The position numbers and the translations under genes were made by a program. Below are positions 32,613 to 42,030 of a stretch of DNA of 50,314 nt, one piece after another. This DNA comes from Candidatus Allofournierella merdavium (GTDB lineage: Bacteria; Bacillota; Clostridia; Oscillospirales; Ruminococcaceae): NCBI GenBank assembly GCA_019118765.1, contig DWYI01000045.1, positions 1-50,314 on the forward strand, read 5' to 3'. How positions within the stretch are numbered: position 1 is the first letter of the stretch; every line of letters begins with the position of its first letter. Under the pieces are notes generated by a model. It saw nothing but the letters and a program-made list of their open reading frames with translations. It had not been told where the DNA came from and ran no database searches.

Positions 32613-33371
32613 GTGAAGATCAGCGCCTGCATCGTGTGTTACGGCGGGGCCGACGAGGTCATCCGCGCCGCCCAGTCGGTGCTGCGGTACACCGCCGCGC
32701 CCCTTTCCCTCTATCTTGTGGACAACGCCAGCCCCGACGGGGCGGGCGAAGCGCTGGCTGCCCACCCCTGGCCGGAAAACGTGCGCCTGCTGCGGCTGGA
32801 AAAGAACCTGGGCTTCGGCGCGGGGCACAACCAGGTGCTGCCCCTGCTGGACAGCGACTACCATTTTGTGCTCAACCCGGATATCTTTGTGGAGAGCGAC
32901 GTGCTGGGCGGCATCTGCGGCTGGCTGGAGGAGCACTCCGAGGCGGTGATGGCCACCCCGCGCCTCACCTTCCCCGACGGGCGGGAGCAGGTGCTGCCCA
33001 AGCGCAAGCCCGGCGTGCTGGGCCTGGCCGCCCGGCAGGGTGTGCCGGGCCTGAAACGCTTCGGCGACCACTACGCCATGCTGGACGAGGACCTCTCAAA
33101 GCCCACGGCCATCGAGTTCTGCACCGGCAGTTTTTTCTGCATGCGCACCGCCGTGTTCAAGGCCATCGGCGGTTTTGACGAACGATACTTCATGTATGTG
33201 GAGGACGCGGACATCACCCAGAAGGCAAGGCAAAAGGGCCTCGTTTACTACCTGCCCCAGTTCACCGCCTGCCACGCCTGGCACCGCGCCCCCCAGAAAA
33301 GCCTCAAACCCTTCTTGCAGCAGCTCAAAAGCATGGGCCGCTATTTTTGCAAGTGGGGCTTTCGGCTGTAA
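32613..33371 (+). CDS. GT2-family glycosyltransferase (rhamnosyltransferase-like)
   Basis: 252 residues. The GT-A fold is visible in ISACIVCYGGADEVIRAAQSVL, LYLVDNASPDGAGEAL, LGFGAGHNQVLPLLDSDYHFVLNPDIFVE and GGFDERYFMYVEDADITQKARQKGL. This pattern is common in rhamnosyltransferases of cell-wall polysaccharide synthesis. No membrane helix is seen. GTG 32613 follows GGAAGGGGGCGG. The next three genes make dTDP-rhamnose precursors, so the enzyme plausibly uses that donor. Confidence 0.85.
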   Translation: MKISACIVCYGGADEVIRAAQSVLRYTAAPLSLYLVDNASPDGAGEALAAHPWPENVRLLRLEKNLGFGAGHNQVLPLLDSDYHFVLNPDIFVESDVLGGICGWLEEHSEAVMATPRLTFPDGREQVLPKRKPGVLGLAARQGVPGLKRFGDHYAMLDEDLSKPTAIEFCTGSFFCMRTAVFKAIGGFDERYFMYVEDADITQKARQKGLVYYLPQFTACHAWHRAPQKSLKPFLQQLKSMGRYFCKWGFRL

Positions 33372-33495
33372 AGGCCTTCGGCCCGCCCGCCGCGGCGCGG
33401 CCCTGTAACACTGTATACAGCGGAAGTGGCTCCGCTTTGTGGTAAGCCGCAAGAATCGGGGGCGCCCTCGGCGCCCCGAAAAAGGAGCGAATGGC

Positions 33496-34383
33496 ATGAA
33501 AGGCATCATTCTCGCCGGCGGCGCCGGCACCCGTCTGTACCCGCTGACCATGGTCACCTCCAAGCAGCTGCTGCCGGTGTACGACAAGCCCATGATCTAC
33601 TACCCCCTGTCCACCCTGATGCTGGCGGGCATCCAGGACATCCTCATCATCTCCACCCCCGAGGACACCCCCCGCTTCGAACACCTGCTGGGGGACGGCA
33701 GCCAGTACGGGCTGCATCTGTCCTACAAGGTGCAGCCCAGCCCCGACGGGCTGGCCCAGGCCTTTTTGCTGGGGGAAGAATTCATCGGCAGCGACTGCTG
33801 CGCCATGATTTTGGGGGATAATATCTTCTATGGCAACGGCTTCTCCCGCATTTTGAAGGCGGCGGTGAACAACGCCGAGCAGAACGGCCGGGCCACCGTG
33901 TTCGGCTACTACGTCAACGACCCCGAACGCTTCGGCATCGTGGAGTTCGACGAGGCGGGCAAGGTCATCAGCGTGGAGGAAAAACCCAAGGAACCCAAGA
34001 GCAACTACGCCATCACCGGCCTGTATTTCTACGACAACCGGGTGAGCGCCCAGGCCAAAAAGGTCAGGCCCAGCGCCCGGGGCGAGCTGGAGATCACCAC
34101 CCTCAACGCCATGTATCTGGAGGAGGGCAAGCTGGACGTACAGCTGCTGGGCCGGGGCTTCGCCTGGCTGGACACCGGCACCATGGACAGCCTGGTGGAC
34201 GCCGCCGACTTTGTGCGCATGGTGGAAAAGCGCCAGGGCATCAAGATCAGCGCCCCCGAGGAGATCGCCTATAAGAACGGCTGGATCAGCAAGGAAAAAC
34301 TGCTGGAAAGCGCCGCCCGCTACGGCAAAAGCCCCTACGGCGAGCATCTGAAACGGGTGGCCGACGCCAAAATTCGCTATTGA
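33496..34383 (+). CDS. rfbA: Glucose-1-phosphate thymidylyltransferase
   Basis: A 295-residue RmlA that joins dTTP and glucose-1-phosphate to make dTDP-glucose. Motifs are [57 protein letters not shown] and [11 protein letters not shown]-type [36 protein letters not shown] precedes ATG 33496. The short gap before it holds a GGGGGCGCC/GGCGCCCC hairpin. First of rfbA-rfbD-rfbB. Confidence 0.97.
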   Translation: MKGIILAGGAGTRLYPLTMVTSKQLLPVYDKPMIYYPLSTLMLAGIQDILIISTPEDTPRFEHLLGDGSQYGLHLSYKVQPSPDGLAQAFLLGEEFIGSDCCAMILGDNIFYGNGFSRILKAAVNNAEQNGRATVFGYYVNDPERFGIVEFDEAGKVISVEEKPKEPKSNYAITGLYFYDNRVSAQAKKVRPSARGELEITTLNAMYLEEGKLDVQLLGRGFAWLDTGTMDSLVDAADFVRMVEKRQGIKISAPEEIAYKNGWISKEKLLESAARYGKSPYGEHLKRVADAKIRY

Positions 34384-34405
34384 GCATAAGAAGGAAGGAA
34401 CGCAG

Positions 34406-35314
34406 ATGAAGATCCTGATCACCGGGTCCGGCGGCCAGCTGGGCACCGAACTGCAGCGGCAGCTGGCCGAGGGCGGCAGCAGCCTGGGCCCGCTGCCCGA
34501 GCGGCTGAAAAACGCCACCGTGCTGGCCACCGACGTGGCCGAACTGGACATCACCGACCGGGCGGCCACCATCGCCTTTGTGCGCCGTCACCAGCCGGAC
34601 ACCATCATCAGCTGCGCCGCCTTCACCAATGTGGATGGCTGCGAGACCAGCCCCGACGCCGCCTTCAAGGTGAACGCCATGGGGGCGTCCCATCTGGCCC
34701 AGGCCGCCGAGCGGGTGGGGGCGCGGCTCATCCACGTCTCCACCGACTATGTGTTCAGCGGCGAGGGCGACACCCCTCTGGACGAAAGCCGCCCCATCGG
34801 CCCGGTGAGCGCCTACGGCCGCACCAAGGCCCTGGGGGAGGAGTATGTGCGCAATTTCTGCCATCGCTGGTTCATCGTGCGCACTGCCTGGCTCTACGGC
34901 TACAACGGCAAGAATTTCGTCAAGACCATGGTGAACGCCGGCAGAAAGTTCGGCAAACTGGAGGTGGTGAACGACCAGCTGGGCAACCCCACCAACGCCG
35001 AGGACCTGGCCCATCACATCCTCAAGCTGGCGGTGAGCCACGACTACGGCGTTTACCACTGCACCGGCGAGGGCGTTTGCAGCTGGTATGATTTCGCCAA
35101 AGAGATCATCCGCCTGGCAGGGGTGGACGCCGAAGTGACCCCCTGCACCAGCGCCGAGTACGCCGCCAAGCACCCCGCCGCCGCCACCCGTCCCGCCTGG
35201 AGCGCGCTGGAAAACCGGATGCTTGCCTGCACCGTGGGCAACGAGATGCGCCCCTGGCAGGAGGCCCTGCAATGCTATTTCGACCACTGGGACGGCGAGA
35301 ACGGCCTGAAATAA
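34406..35314 (+). CDS. rfbD: dTDP-4-dehydrorhamnose reductase
   Basis: A 302-residue extended short-chain dehydrogenase, RmlD, which makes the last step to dTDP-L-rhamnose. KILITGSGGQLGTEL is the NAD(P) site, HVSTDYVFSGEG the Ser/Thr motif, and AYGRTKALGEEYV the catalytic Tyr and Lys. GAAGGAAGG precedes ATG 34406. It lies 22 bp after rfbA. Confidence 0.96.
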   Translation: MKILITGSGGQLGTELQRQLAEGGSSLGPLPERLKNATVLATDVAELDITDRAATIAFVRRHQPDTIISCAAFTNVDGCETSPDAAFKVNAMGASHLAQAAERVGARLIHVSTDYVFSGEGDTPLDESRPIGPVSAYGRTKALGEEYVRNFCHRWFIVRTAWLYGYNGKNFVKTMVNAGRKFGKLEVVNDQLGNPTNAEDLAHHILKLAVSHDYGVYHCTGEGVCSWYDFAKEIIRLAGVDAEVTPCTSAEYAAKHPAAATRPAWSALENRMLACTVGNEMRPWQEALQCYFDHWDGENGLK

Positions 35315-35333
35315 AAAGGAAAGGGATACCCCC

Positions 35334-36392
35334 ATGAAAAAATACCTCATCACCGGCTGCGCCGGTTTTATCGGCTCGAATTTTGTCTACTATATGCTGA
35401 ATAAGTACAAGGATATACTTCTTGTAAATCTTGACAAACTCACCTACGCCGGCAATCTGGAGAACCTGAAGGACGTGGAGGGCGATGCGCGTCATGTGTT
35501 CGTGCAGGGGGACATCTGCGACCGGGCGCTGGTGACGGGCCTGTTTGAACAGTACGATTTCGACTATGTCATCAACTTTGCCGCCGAGAGCCATGTGGAC
35601 CGCAGCATCACCAACCCCGAAATTTTCGTGGAGACCAACGTGCTGGGCACCGTGAACCTGCTGCAGTGCGCCAAGAACGCCTGGCTGAAAGAGGGCAAAT
35701 GGGCCGAGGGCAAAAAGTACCTGCAGGTGTCCACCGACGAGGTCTACGGCAGCCTGGGGGCGGAGGGCTACTTCACCGAGACCACGCCGCTTTGCCCCCA
35801 CAGCCCCTATTCCAGCAGCAAGGCCAGCGCCGACATGTTCGTGATGGCCTTCCACGACACCTATGGCATGCCGGTGAACATCACCCGCTGCTCCAACAAC
35901 TACGGGCCCTACCAGTTCCCCGAAAAACTCATCCCGCTGATGATCAACAACGTCAAGCACCACAAGCAGCTGCCGGTGTACGGCGACGGCATGAACGTGC
36001 GGGACTGGCTGTATGTGGAGGACCACTGCAAGGCCATCGACATGGTGGCAAACGGCGGCCGGGTGGGCGAAGTGTACAACGTGGGCGGCCACAACGAGCG
36101 GCCCAACATCTTCATCGTCAAGACCATCATCGCCCAGCTGCACGAGCGCCTCGCGGACGACGGCATCAACGAGGGCCTCATCAAGTATGTGGCCGACCGC
36201 CTTGGCCACGACCGCCGCTACGGCATCGACCCCACCAAGATCAAGAACGAGCTGGGCTGGTACCCCGAGACCATCTTTGAGGTGGGCATCGTCAAGACCA
36301 TCGACTGGTACCTGTCCCACGAGGAATGGATGGCCAACGTCACCAGCGGCAACTACCAGAAGTATTACGAAGAGATGTACAAAAACCGCTAA
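35334..36392 (+). CDS. rfbB: dTDP-glucose 4,6-dehydratase
   Basis: A 352-residue RmlB. KYLITGCAGFIGSNFVYYML is the NAD site; NFAAESHVDRSI, STDEVYGSLG and PYSSSKASADMFV carry the active-site Asp/Glu, Tyr and Lys. It converts dTDP-glucose to the 4-keto-6-deoxy sugar. The epimerase gene rfbC, needed between this step and RfbD, is not in the window. AAAGGAAAGGG precedes ATG 35334. Confidence 0.97.
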   Translation: MKKYLITGCAGFIGSNFVYYMLNKYKDILLVNLDKLTYAGNLENLKDVEGDARHVFVQGDICDRALVTGLFEQYDFDYVINFAAESHVDRSITNPEIFVETNVLGTVNLLQCAKNAWLKEGKWAEGKKYLQVSTDEVYGSLGAEGYFTETTPLCPHSPYSSSKASADMFVMAFHDTYGMPVNITRCSNNYGPYQFPEKLIPLMINNVKHHKQLPVYGDGMNVRDWLYVEDHCKAIDMVANGGRVGEVYNVGGHNERPNIFIVKTIIAQLHERLADDGINEGLIKYVADRLGHDRRYGIDPTKIKNELGWYPETIFEVGIVKTIDWYLSHEEWMANVTSGNYQKYYEEMYKNR

Positions 36393-36402
36393 ATATTACA
36401 GT

Positions 36403-36411
36403 TGGTATAAT
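36403..36411 (+). promoter_or_regulatory. Extended -10 element between rfbB and its terminator
   Basis: TGGTATAAT gives a perfect TATAAT with TG one base upstream and no obvious -35. A transcript from here would run about 90 nt to the terminator at 36471-36505, without an open frame. It is a possible small RNA; the rest of the gap to 36611 shows nothing else. Confidence 0.35.
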
Positions 36412-36470
36412 CATTGCTTTCCCACGGCACCCGGTTCCACAAAAAGGCGGGCTGTCCCCAAAGCAAGACC

Positions 36471-36505
36471 AAAGGCCCGCATGCAATCCATGCGGGCCTT
36501 TTTGT
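36471..36505 (+). terminator. Terminator after rfbB
   Basis: A 13-bp stem (36471-36483 with 36489-36501), loop CAATC, then a T run. Confidence 0.85.
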
Positions 36506-36611
36506 GCAAAAGAGAGAAAGGGGCCGAATCCCGGCAAAAAGCGATTTTTTGCCCCGCCCGCGCCGTTTTCAGCATAGAGCGCCAAGGAAATGAAAAAGGA
36601 GGATATCTCCC

Positions 36612-37628
36612 ATGAAAAAAGCCGTATGTCTTGCCATCGCCGCGGGCCTGCTGGCTCTTTCGGCCTGCGCCGCGCCTCCCGCGGAAAGTATGGAAAGCAC
36701 CTCCGCGCCCGCTGTGCAAACCGAGGAAACGGGGCAGGACCACATCCGCGCCCTGCTAGGCCAATGCGGCGTGGACGTGGAGATCACCCGCTTTGAAAGC
36801 AGCTACGAGGTGAACGACTTTCTGGAGTGCACCGTCTACTCCTCGCTGGAACTGCCGAATGTGGCCGCGCTGCTGGTGGAAAAGCCGGACGGCAGCGCCT
36901 TTTACATCACCCTGCCGGACAACAGCTCGGTGGACGGGATGTACGTGGACCACGCAGGCTTGCTGAACGTCCTCACCGACGGCGTCATCCACGGGGGCGA
37001 CGAGGTGATGCACAATGGCATGGGCGTGTTCAAGGTGGACCTGGACACGGGCGAAGCGGTGAGTTATGAAAACAACGAGTTTGTGTATCCTCAGGGCATT
37101 TACGGCCGGGAGTGCTCTGTGGTGGACGACCACTATACCTTCGGGGAGTGCACCGTCACCGGGGATGCGATGACCTTCCGCCTTGAACCCGCCGAGGAAA
37201 ATGAAAGCTGGACGGGCACGGAACTCTACTTCCCGCCGGTCTGGACCAACGAAGCGGGCGGCGATTACCGGATGGCGGTGCTCTTCCACAACACCGCCGC
37301 CCCCGACCCGGCATTGACGGAACAGATCAAAACGCTGCCCGGCGTGCTGGAAGCCAGCTTCACCGAAGTGGACAATGCGTATTACGCCGGCACCCTGCTG
37401 GAACTGCACATGGACTCCCAGTGTGTGCTGAGCCACCAAATCAACGAGGGCGTGCCCGGCCCGGCGCTGGAAAGCTACACCATCCGCTGCTACATGCCCG
37501 ACCCGAACGACGGCGCGCCGGTGGGCGGGCCCTTCATCCCCGACGCCGACACTGCCGCCGATATCGCGGAAAAGGAGCGAAAGGCCATGGAGGAGCTGGG
37601 CATGCTGAACCCCACCCCCGCGCCGTGA
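36612..37628 (+). CDS. Predicted lipoprotein of unknown function
   Basis: 338 residues. The signal peptide MKKAVCLAIAAGLLALSAC ends in lipobox LSAC with Cys19, so the protein should be lipid-anchored on the outer face of the membrane. A Ser/Thr/Pro/Glu linker follows, then an acidic, beta-rich domain without a recognised motif; the C-terminus ends NPTPAP. AAGGAGG precedes ATG 36612. The gene stands alone between two terminators. Confidence 0.75.
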   Translation: MKKAVCLAIAAGLLALSACAAPPAESMESTSAPAVQTEETGQDHIRALLGQCGVDVEITRFESSYEVNDFLECTVYSSLELPNVAALLVEKPDGSAFYITLPDNSSVDGMYVDHAGLLNVLTDGVIHGGDEVMHNGMGVFKVDLDTGEAVSYENNEFVYPQGIYGRECSVVDDHYTFGECTVTGDAMTFRLEPAEENESWTGTELYFPPVWTNEAGGDYRMAVLFHNTAAPDPALTEQIKTLPGVLEASFTEVDNAYYAGTLLELHMDSQCVLSHQINEGVPGPALESYTIRCYMPDPNDGAPVGGPFIPDADTAADIAEKERKAMEELGMLNPTPAP

Positions 37629-37678
37629 CCCGCGCTGCTCCCGCCCCGGCCGGCAGGGAGCGGCTTCGATGAATCAAA

Positions 37679-37720
37679 AAGGGCAGCCCGCCTGCGCGAT
37701 GCAGGCGGGCTGCCTTTCTT
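37679..37720. terminator. Bidirectional terminator between lipoprotein and threonine aldolase genes
   Basis: Perfect arms at 37682-37695 and 37701-37714, with an A run on the left and TTTC on the right, so it can work for both convergent genes. Confidence 0.8.
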
Positions 37721-37729
37721 TGTGAGTTT

Positions 37730-38773
37730 TTACAGACAGGCCGGGCAGTCCTTCAGGGCCCCCTCCACCGCCAGCAGGAAGGCGGTGACCGCCGCCTGCT
37801 CGGTGGCCCAGCTGCACACCAGGCGCACGCAGGTGCGGCCGGGGGCGGGCACCGCGGTCACCTCCCAGTGGAAGGCGCCCTCCAGTTTCGCCAGTACCTC
37901 GTCCGGCAGGATGGGGAAGATCTGGTTGGAGGGGCTGTCGAACAGGAATTCCACCCCCAGGGCGGCCAGGCCCGCCGACAGCTGCTGTGCCAGCCGGGTG
38001 GAGTGCTCGCCCAGTTCCTCGTAAAGGCAGTTCTGCATCAGCTGCTCGAACTGGATGCCCAGCAGCCAGCCCTTCGCCAGCATCCCGCCCCGCTGCTTGA
38101 GGATGTAGCGGAAATCCGGCTTCAGGGCCGGGTTCAGGATGCATACCGCCTCGCCGAACAGCGCGCCGTTCTTGGTGCCGCCGATGTAAAAGGCGTCGCA
38201 CACTTCGCCCAGTTCCTCCATCGACGCGCCGCCGCAGGCCAGAGCGCTGGCAAGGCGGGCGCCGTCCAGATAGAGCAGCAGGCCCAGTTCGTCGCACACG
38301 GACCGCAGGGCCCGCAGTTCGGCGGCGGTGTAGACCCCGCCGGTCTCGGTGGTGTTGCTCACATACACCAGCCGGGGCTTCACCATGTGCTCGTCGGTGT
38401 GGGCTTCCACCGCCGCCCGCACCAGTTCCGGGGTCAGCTTGCCGCCGGCCGCGGCGGGCATCGCCACGCACTTGTGGCCGGTGGCCTCGATGGCCCCCGT
38501 CTCGTGCACGCAGACATGGCCGCTGCTGGCCGCGATCACCGCCTCGTGGGGCCGCAGAAAGGCGCAGATGCAGGTGGTGTTGGTCTGGGTGCCGCCCACC
38601 AGAAAGTGCACGTCGGCGTCCGGCCGGCCGATCTTGCAGCGGATCAGCGCGGCGGCGTGTTCGCAGTGGGGGTCGTACCCGTAGCCCAGGTTGCCCTCCA
38701 GGTTGGTGTCGGCCAGGGCCTTGAGGATGGAGGGGTGGGCCCCCTCGCTGTAATCGTTGGTGAATCGGTACAT
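37730..38773 (-). CDS. ltaE: Low-specificity L-threonine aldolase
   Basis: A 347-residue fold-type I PLP enzyme that cleaves threonine or allo-threonine to glycine and acetaldehyde. YRFTNDYSEGAHPSIL is the typical N-terminus; HETGAIEATGH, YVSNTTETGGVYT and the Lys-containing YIGGTKNGALFGEA follow. ATG 38773 has GAGG nine bases upstream; ATG 38779 is a close alternative. It is divergent from proB and supplies glycine, which fits with the nearby serine and proline genes. Confidence 0.92.
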   Translation of the reverse strand: MYRFTNDYSEGAHPSILKALADTNLEGNLGYGYDPHCEHAAALIRCKIGRPDADVHFLVGGTQTNTTCICAFLRPHEAVIAASSGHVCVHETGAIEATGHKCVAMPAAAGGKLTPELVRAAVEAHTDEHMVKPRLVYVSNTTETGGVYTAAELRALRSVCDELGLLLYLDGARLASALACGGASMEELGEVCDAFYIGGTKNGALFGEAVCILNPALKPDFRYILKQRGGMLAKGWLLGIQFEQLMQNCLYEELGEHSTRLAQQLSAGLAALGVEFLFDSPSNQIFPILPDEVLAKLEGAFHWEVTAVPAPGRTCVRLVCSWATEQAAVTAFLLAVEGALKDCPACL

Positions 38774-38875
38774 CGCCATAACCTCTTTTTCTCCCGGCAG
38801 CGAGCGCAAACGGCCGCTTCCGTCGTCTCTGGGGCAATTATACCATTATTTCACAAAAAGTCCATCTTTGAGCGT

Positions 38876-38904
38876 TTGTGTTGCGGGCCGGATTATGCTA
38901 TACT
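38876..38904 (+). promoter_or_regulatory. Promoter of proBA
   Basis: TTGTGT (38876-38881), a 17-base spacer and TATACT (38899-38904) with an extended TGC. On the minus strand TATAAT at 38842-38837 with TGGACT 16 bp upstream may serve ltaE. Confidence 0.65.
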
Positions 38905-38941
38905 TTAATCTGTATCCGACTGCAAAGAGGGGGGGCCGGGC

Positions 38942-39721
38942 ATGAAAGCTGTGGTCAAGGTGGGCACCTCCACGCTGGCCCACGCCACGGGGCGGCTGAA
39001 CATCCGCCGCATCGAGGGGCTGTGCAAGGTGCTCAGCGATCTGAAAAACGCCGGCCACCAGATCATTCTGGTGTCATCCGGGGCCATCGGCATGGGGGTG
39101 GGCAAGCTGGGCCTGCCCGGCCGCCCGGCGGACATGCCCACCAAGCAGGCGTCCGCCGCCGTGGGCCAGTGCGAACTGATGTACACCTACGACAAACTTT
39201 TTTCCGAGTACAGCCACACCGTCGCCCAGATCCTCATCACCAGCGAGGATCTGGCGGACCCTGTGCGCAGCGGCAACCTGCACAACACCCTGGCCCGCCT
39301 GCTGGAGCTGGGGGCGCTGCCCATCGTGAACGAGAACGACACCGTCAGCACCGCCGAGATCGCCGTGGGCGACAACGACACCCTGGCCGCCCGGCTGTGC
39401 CGCAGCCTGGAGGCGGAGCTGCTGGTGATATTGAGCGACATCGACGGCCTGTACACCGCCGACCCCCACACCCACCCCGAGGCGCGGCTGCTGCGCCGGG
39501 TCCAGGCCATCACGCCGGACATCGTGGCGCTGGCCGGCGGGGCCGGCAGCGCCCTGGGCACCGGCGGCATGGCCACCAAACTCCGGGCGGGGCAGATCGT
39601 CACCGAGGCCGGGGCGGACATGGTCATCGCCAACGGCCGTGACCCGGAGGTGCTTTATACCGTGTTTGAGGGGGGCGAAGCGGGCACCCGCTTCCTCGCC
39701 CGGAAGGGAGGCAGCCAATGA
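38942..39721 (+). CDS. proB: Glutamate 5-kinase, without PUA domain
   Basis: A 259-residue amino-acid kinase, the first step of proline synthesis. [57 protein letters not shown] and [12 protein letters not shown] are the ATP and glutamate sites. The roughly 100-residue C-terminal PUA domain of the E. coli enzyme is absent, as in many Firmicutes. The start follows AGAGGGGGG. It overlaps proA by ATGA. Confidence 0.95.
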   Translation: MKAVVKVGTSTLAHATGRLNIRRIEGLCKVLSDLKNAGHQIILVSSGAIGMGVGKLGLPGRPADMPTKQASAAVGQCELMYTYDKLFSEYSHTVAQILITSEDLADPVRSGNLHNTLARLLELGALPIVNENDTVSTAEIAVGDNDTLAARLCRSLEAELLVILSDIDGLYTADPHTHPEARLLRRVQAITPDIVALAGGAGSALGTGGMATKLRAGQIVTEAGADMVIANGRDPEVLYTVFEGGEAGTRFLARKGGSQ

Positions 39722-40977
39722 CCACCACCCGTGAACTTCTGCTGGCCGCCCGCAGCGCCATGGGCGCGCTGGCCCTGGCCGGCGGCGAGGAGCGCAGCGC
39801 GGCGCTGCGGGCCATGGCTGCCCGGCTGCGCAGCGAGTGCGGCGCCATCCTGGCCGCCAACGCGGAGGACCTGGAGGCCGCCAGGGCCACCGTGGCCCCG
39901 GTGATGCTGGACCGCCTGCGACTGGACGAAGCGAGAGTGGAGGCCATGGCCGCCGGCGTGGAGGCCGTGGCCGCCCTGCCCGACCCGCTGGACCGGGTGC
40001 TGAGCGAGACCACCCGCCCCAACGGGCTGGTCATCCGGCAGGTGAGCGTGCCCATGGGGGTCATCGCCATCATCTACGAGAGCCGGCCCAACGTCACCAG
40101 CGACGCGGCGGCGCTGGCCGTCAAGAGCGGCAGCGCCTGTGTGCTGCGGGGCGGCAAGGAGGCCTTCCGCTCCAACAACGCCATCGTCGACGCCCTGAAG
40201 CTGGGCCTGGCGGACGCGGGCCTGCCCGAGGACCTGGTGGCCCTGGTGCAGGACACCAGCCGCGCCTCCTCCACCGAACTGATGCAGGCCACCGGCCTGG
40301 TGGACCTGCTCATCCCCCGGGGCGGGGCGGGGCTCATCCGCGCCTGTGTGGAGAACGCCACGGTGCCCGTCATCCAGACCGGCACCGGCATCTGCCACAT
40401 CTATGTGGACAAAGCCGCCGATCCGGCCATGGCGCTGGACATCGTGGAAAATGCCAAGACCAGCCGGCCCTCGGTGTGCAACGCCGCCGAGGTGTGCCTG
40501 GTGCACCGGGAGGTGGCGAAGGAGTTTCTGCCCCTGCTGCGCCGCCGCCTGGTGGACGAGCGGCAGCAAAAGGGCCTTGTGCCGGTGCAGCTGCGGCTGG
40601 ACGAGGCCGCCGCGGCCATCATCCCCGGCACCCCGGCGGGCCCCCAGGATTTCGACACCGAGTTTCTGGACTACATCCTGGCGGTGGCGGTGGTGGACAG
40701 CGTAAAGGCGGCCGCCGAACACATCGCCCGGCACTCCACCGGCCACAGCGAGGCCATCGTCACCGCCGACGAGGCGGCGGCCGCGGCCTTTACCCGCATG
40801 GTGGACAGCGCGGCGGTCTATGTGAACGCCTCCACCCGCTTTACCGACGGCGGCGAGTTCGGCCTGGGCTGTGAGATGGGCATCTCCACCCAGAAGCTCC
40901 ACGCCCGGGGGCCCATGGGCCTCGCCCAACTCACCAGCTACAAATACATCATTCTGGGCAGCGGCCAGATCCGCTGA
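39718..40977 (+). CDS. proA: Glutamate-5-semialdehyde dehydrogenase (gamma-glutamyl phosphate reductase)
   Basis: 419 residues, aldehyde-dehydrogenase fold. It reduces gamma-glutamyl phosphate with NADPH. Motifs are [52 protein letters not shown] and the catalytic Cys in [10 protein letters not shown]. It is coupled to proB by ATGA, with GGGAGG inside the proB end. Confidence 0.97.
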   Translation: MTTTRELLLAARSAMGALALAGGEERSAALRAMAARLRSECGAILAANAEDLEAARATVAPVMLDRLRLDEARVEAMAAGVEAVAALPDPLDRVLSETTRPNGLVIRQVSVPMGVIAIIYESRPNVTSDAAALAVKSGSACVLRGGKEAFRSNNAIVDALKLGLADAGLPEDLVALVQDTSRASSTELMQATGLVDLLIPRGGAGLIRACVENATVPVIQTGTGICHIYVDKAADPAMALDIVENAKTSRPSVCNAAEVCLVHREVAKEFLPLLRRRLVDERQQKGLVPVQLRLDEAAAAIIPGTPAGPQDFDTEFLDYILAVAVVDSVKAAAEHIARHSTGHSEAIVTADEAAAAAFTRMVDSAAVYVNASTRFTDGGEFGLGCEMGISTQKLHARGPMGLAQLTSYKYIILGSGQIR

Positions 40978-41011
40978 CCGCCATCCCATGCAAGGAGGGG
41001 ACAGAACACCC

Positions 41012-41935
41012 ATGGCAAATACCGTTTCGCAACAGGAACACGAGCGCCACAAGCGCCGGCGCGCCCGTCAGTGGCTGGGCCTTGGCATCTGCGTGCTGGT
41101 GCTGATCGGCGCCTTTACCGTCGTGGCCACGGCGGTGAACGGCGTGGCGGTGCTCTTTGACGACACCGAGGAAAAACTGGCCTACGAGCAGCGGCTGCAG
41201 GCGCTGGTCATGCTGGACCCGCTGCCCTTTGAGGACCTGGACCAGGCCGACCCGGCCCTTTTCAAGGAGGCGGCCATCTGGTCGGCGGTGTCCACCGCCC
41301 AGGCCAGTGCCACCGGGCTGGACGCCTACGAGCGTGACCCCAACACCGACAGCCTGCTGCTGCCCGCCGTGGAGGTGGACGCCGCGGCGGCCTCCCTCTT
41401 CGGGCCGGACTACAAACTCACCCACGAGACCTTCAACAACGTGGCCGGCGACATGACCTTTGAGTACGACGAGGAAAAGCAGTGCTACCTCATCCCGGTC
41501 ACCGGCCAGGTGGGAATGTACACCCCCAAGGTGGAAAAGCTGGACAAAAAGAGCGGCAAGCTGTATGTGACGGTGGGCTATGTGCCCGCCCCGGGCCTCA
41601 ACGGGGACTTCAGCCTCTCCGCGCCCACCGAGCCCACCAAATACATGGACTATGTGTTTGAAAAGACCGACGGCACCTATTACCTGTGCGCCCTGGAGCT
41701 CAGCGATATGAAGCCCAGTTCCAGCGCCGCCGCCAGCGCTCCCGAGACCGACATGGACTACGAGGAGTACTTCGATCCCACCAGCGCCATCGCCGAGGGC
41801 GCGGGCAGCCTGCCCGCCTCCGACAGCACGGCCGCGGAGGGGGAGCCCGCCTCCGACAGCGCGGCAGCGGACGGAGAGACCTCCGAGCCCGCGTCGGACA
41901 GCCAGAGCACCCCGGAGAGCGACAGCGAGGAATAA
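41012..41935 (+). CDS. Membrane-anchored extracytoplasmic protein with acidic Ser/Ala tail
   Basis: 307 residues. A basic N-terminus (HERHKRRRARQ) and one transmembrane helix (about 24-46) make a type II anchor. The outer domain, to about residue 235, has no recognised motif. The last 60 residues are acidic and low-complexity with PASDS repeats (SLPASDSTAAEG, EPASDSAAADG, EPASDSQST). AAGGAGGGG precedes ATG 41012. It follows proA by 34 bp and may share its transcript. Unknown function. Confidence 0.7.
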   Translation: MANTVSQQEHERHKRRRARQWLGLGICVLVLIGAFTVVATAVNGVAVLFDDTEEKLAYEQRLQALVMLDPLPFEDLDQADPALFKEAAIWSAVSTAQASATGLDAYERDPNTDSLLLPAVEVDAAAASLFGPDYKLTHETFNNVAGDMTFEYDEEKQCYLIPVTGQVGMYTPKVEKLDKKSGKLYVTVGYVPAPGLNGDFSLSAPTEPTKYMDYVFEKTDGTYYLCALELSDMKPSSSAAASAPETDMDYEEYFDPTSAIAEGAGSLPASDSTAAEGEPASDSAAADGETSEPASDSQSTPESDSEE

Positions 41936-41943
41936 AGTTTGAC

Positions 41944-41977
41944 AGCAGGCCCCCGCGCAAAAGCGCGGGGGCCTGCT
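41944..41977 (+). other. GC hairpin after 41012-41935 gene
   Basis: A perfect 15-bp stem (41944-41958 with 41963-41977) with loop AAAA and no T run. Ten bases later a second, canonical terminator follows. Confidence 0.6.
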
Positions 41978-41986
41978 GCGCGCCCA

Positions 41987-42028
41987 ACAAAGAAGGCCCC
42001 CGGCTGTGCCGGGGGCCTTCTTTGTGAA
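41987..42028. terminator. Bidirectional terminator between convergent genes
   Basis: A perfect 18-bp stem (41987-42004 with 42008-42025) with loop TGT; its ends are AAAG and CTTT, so it can act on both strands. It lies three bases from the stop of the minus-strand gene. Confidence 0.8.
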
Positions 42029-42030
42029 CG

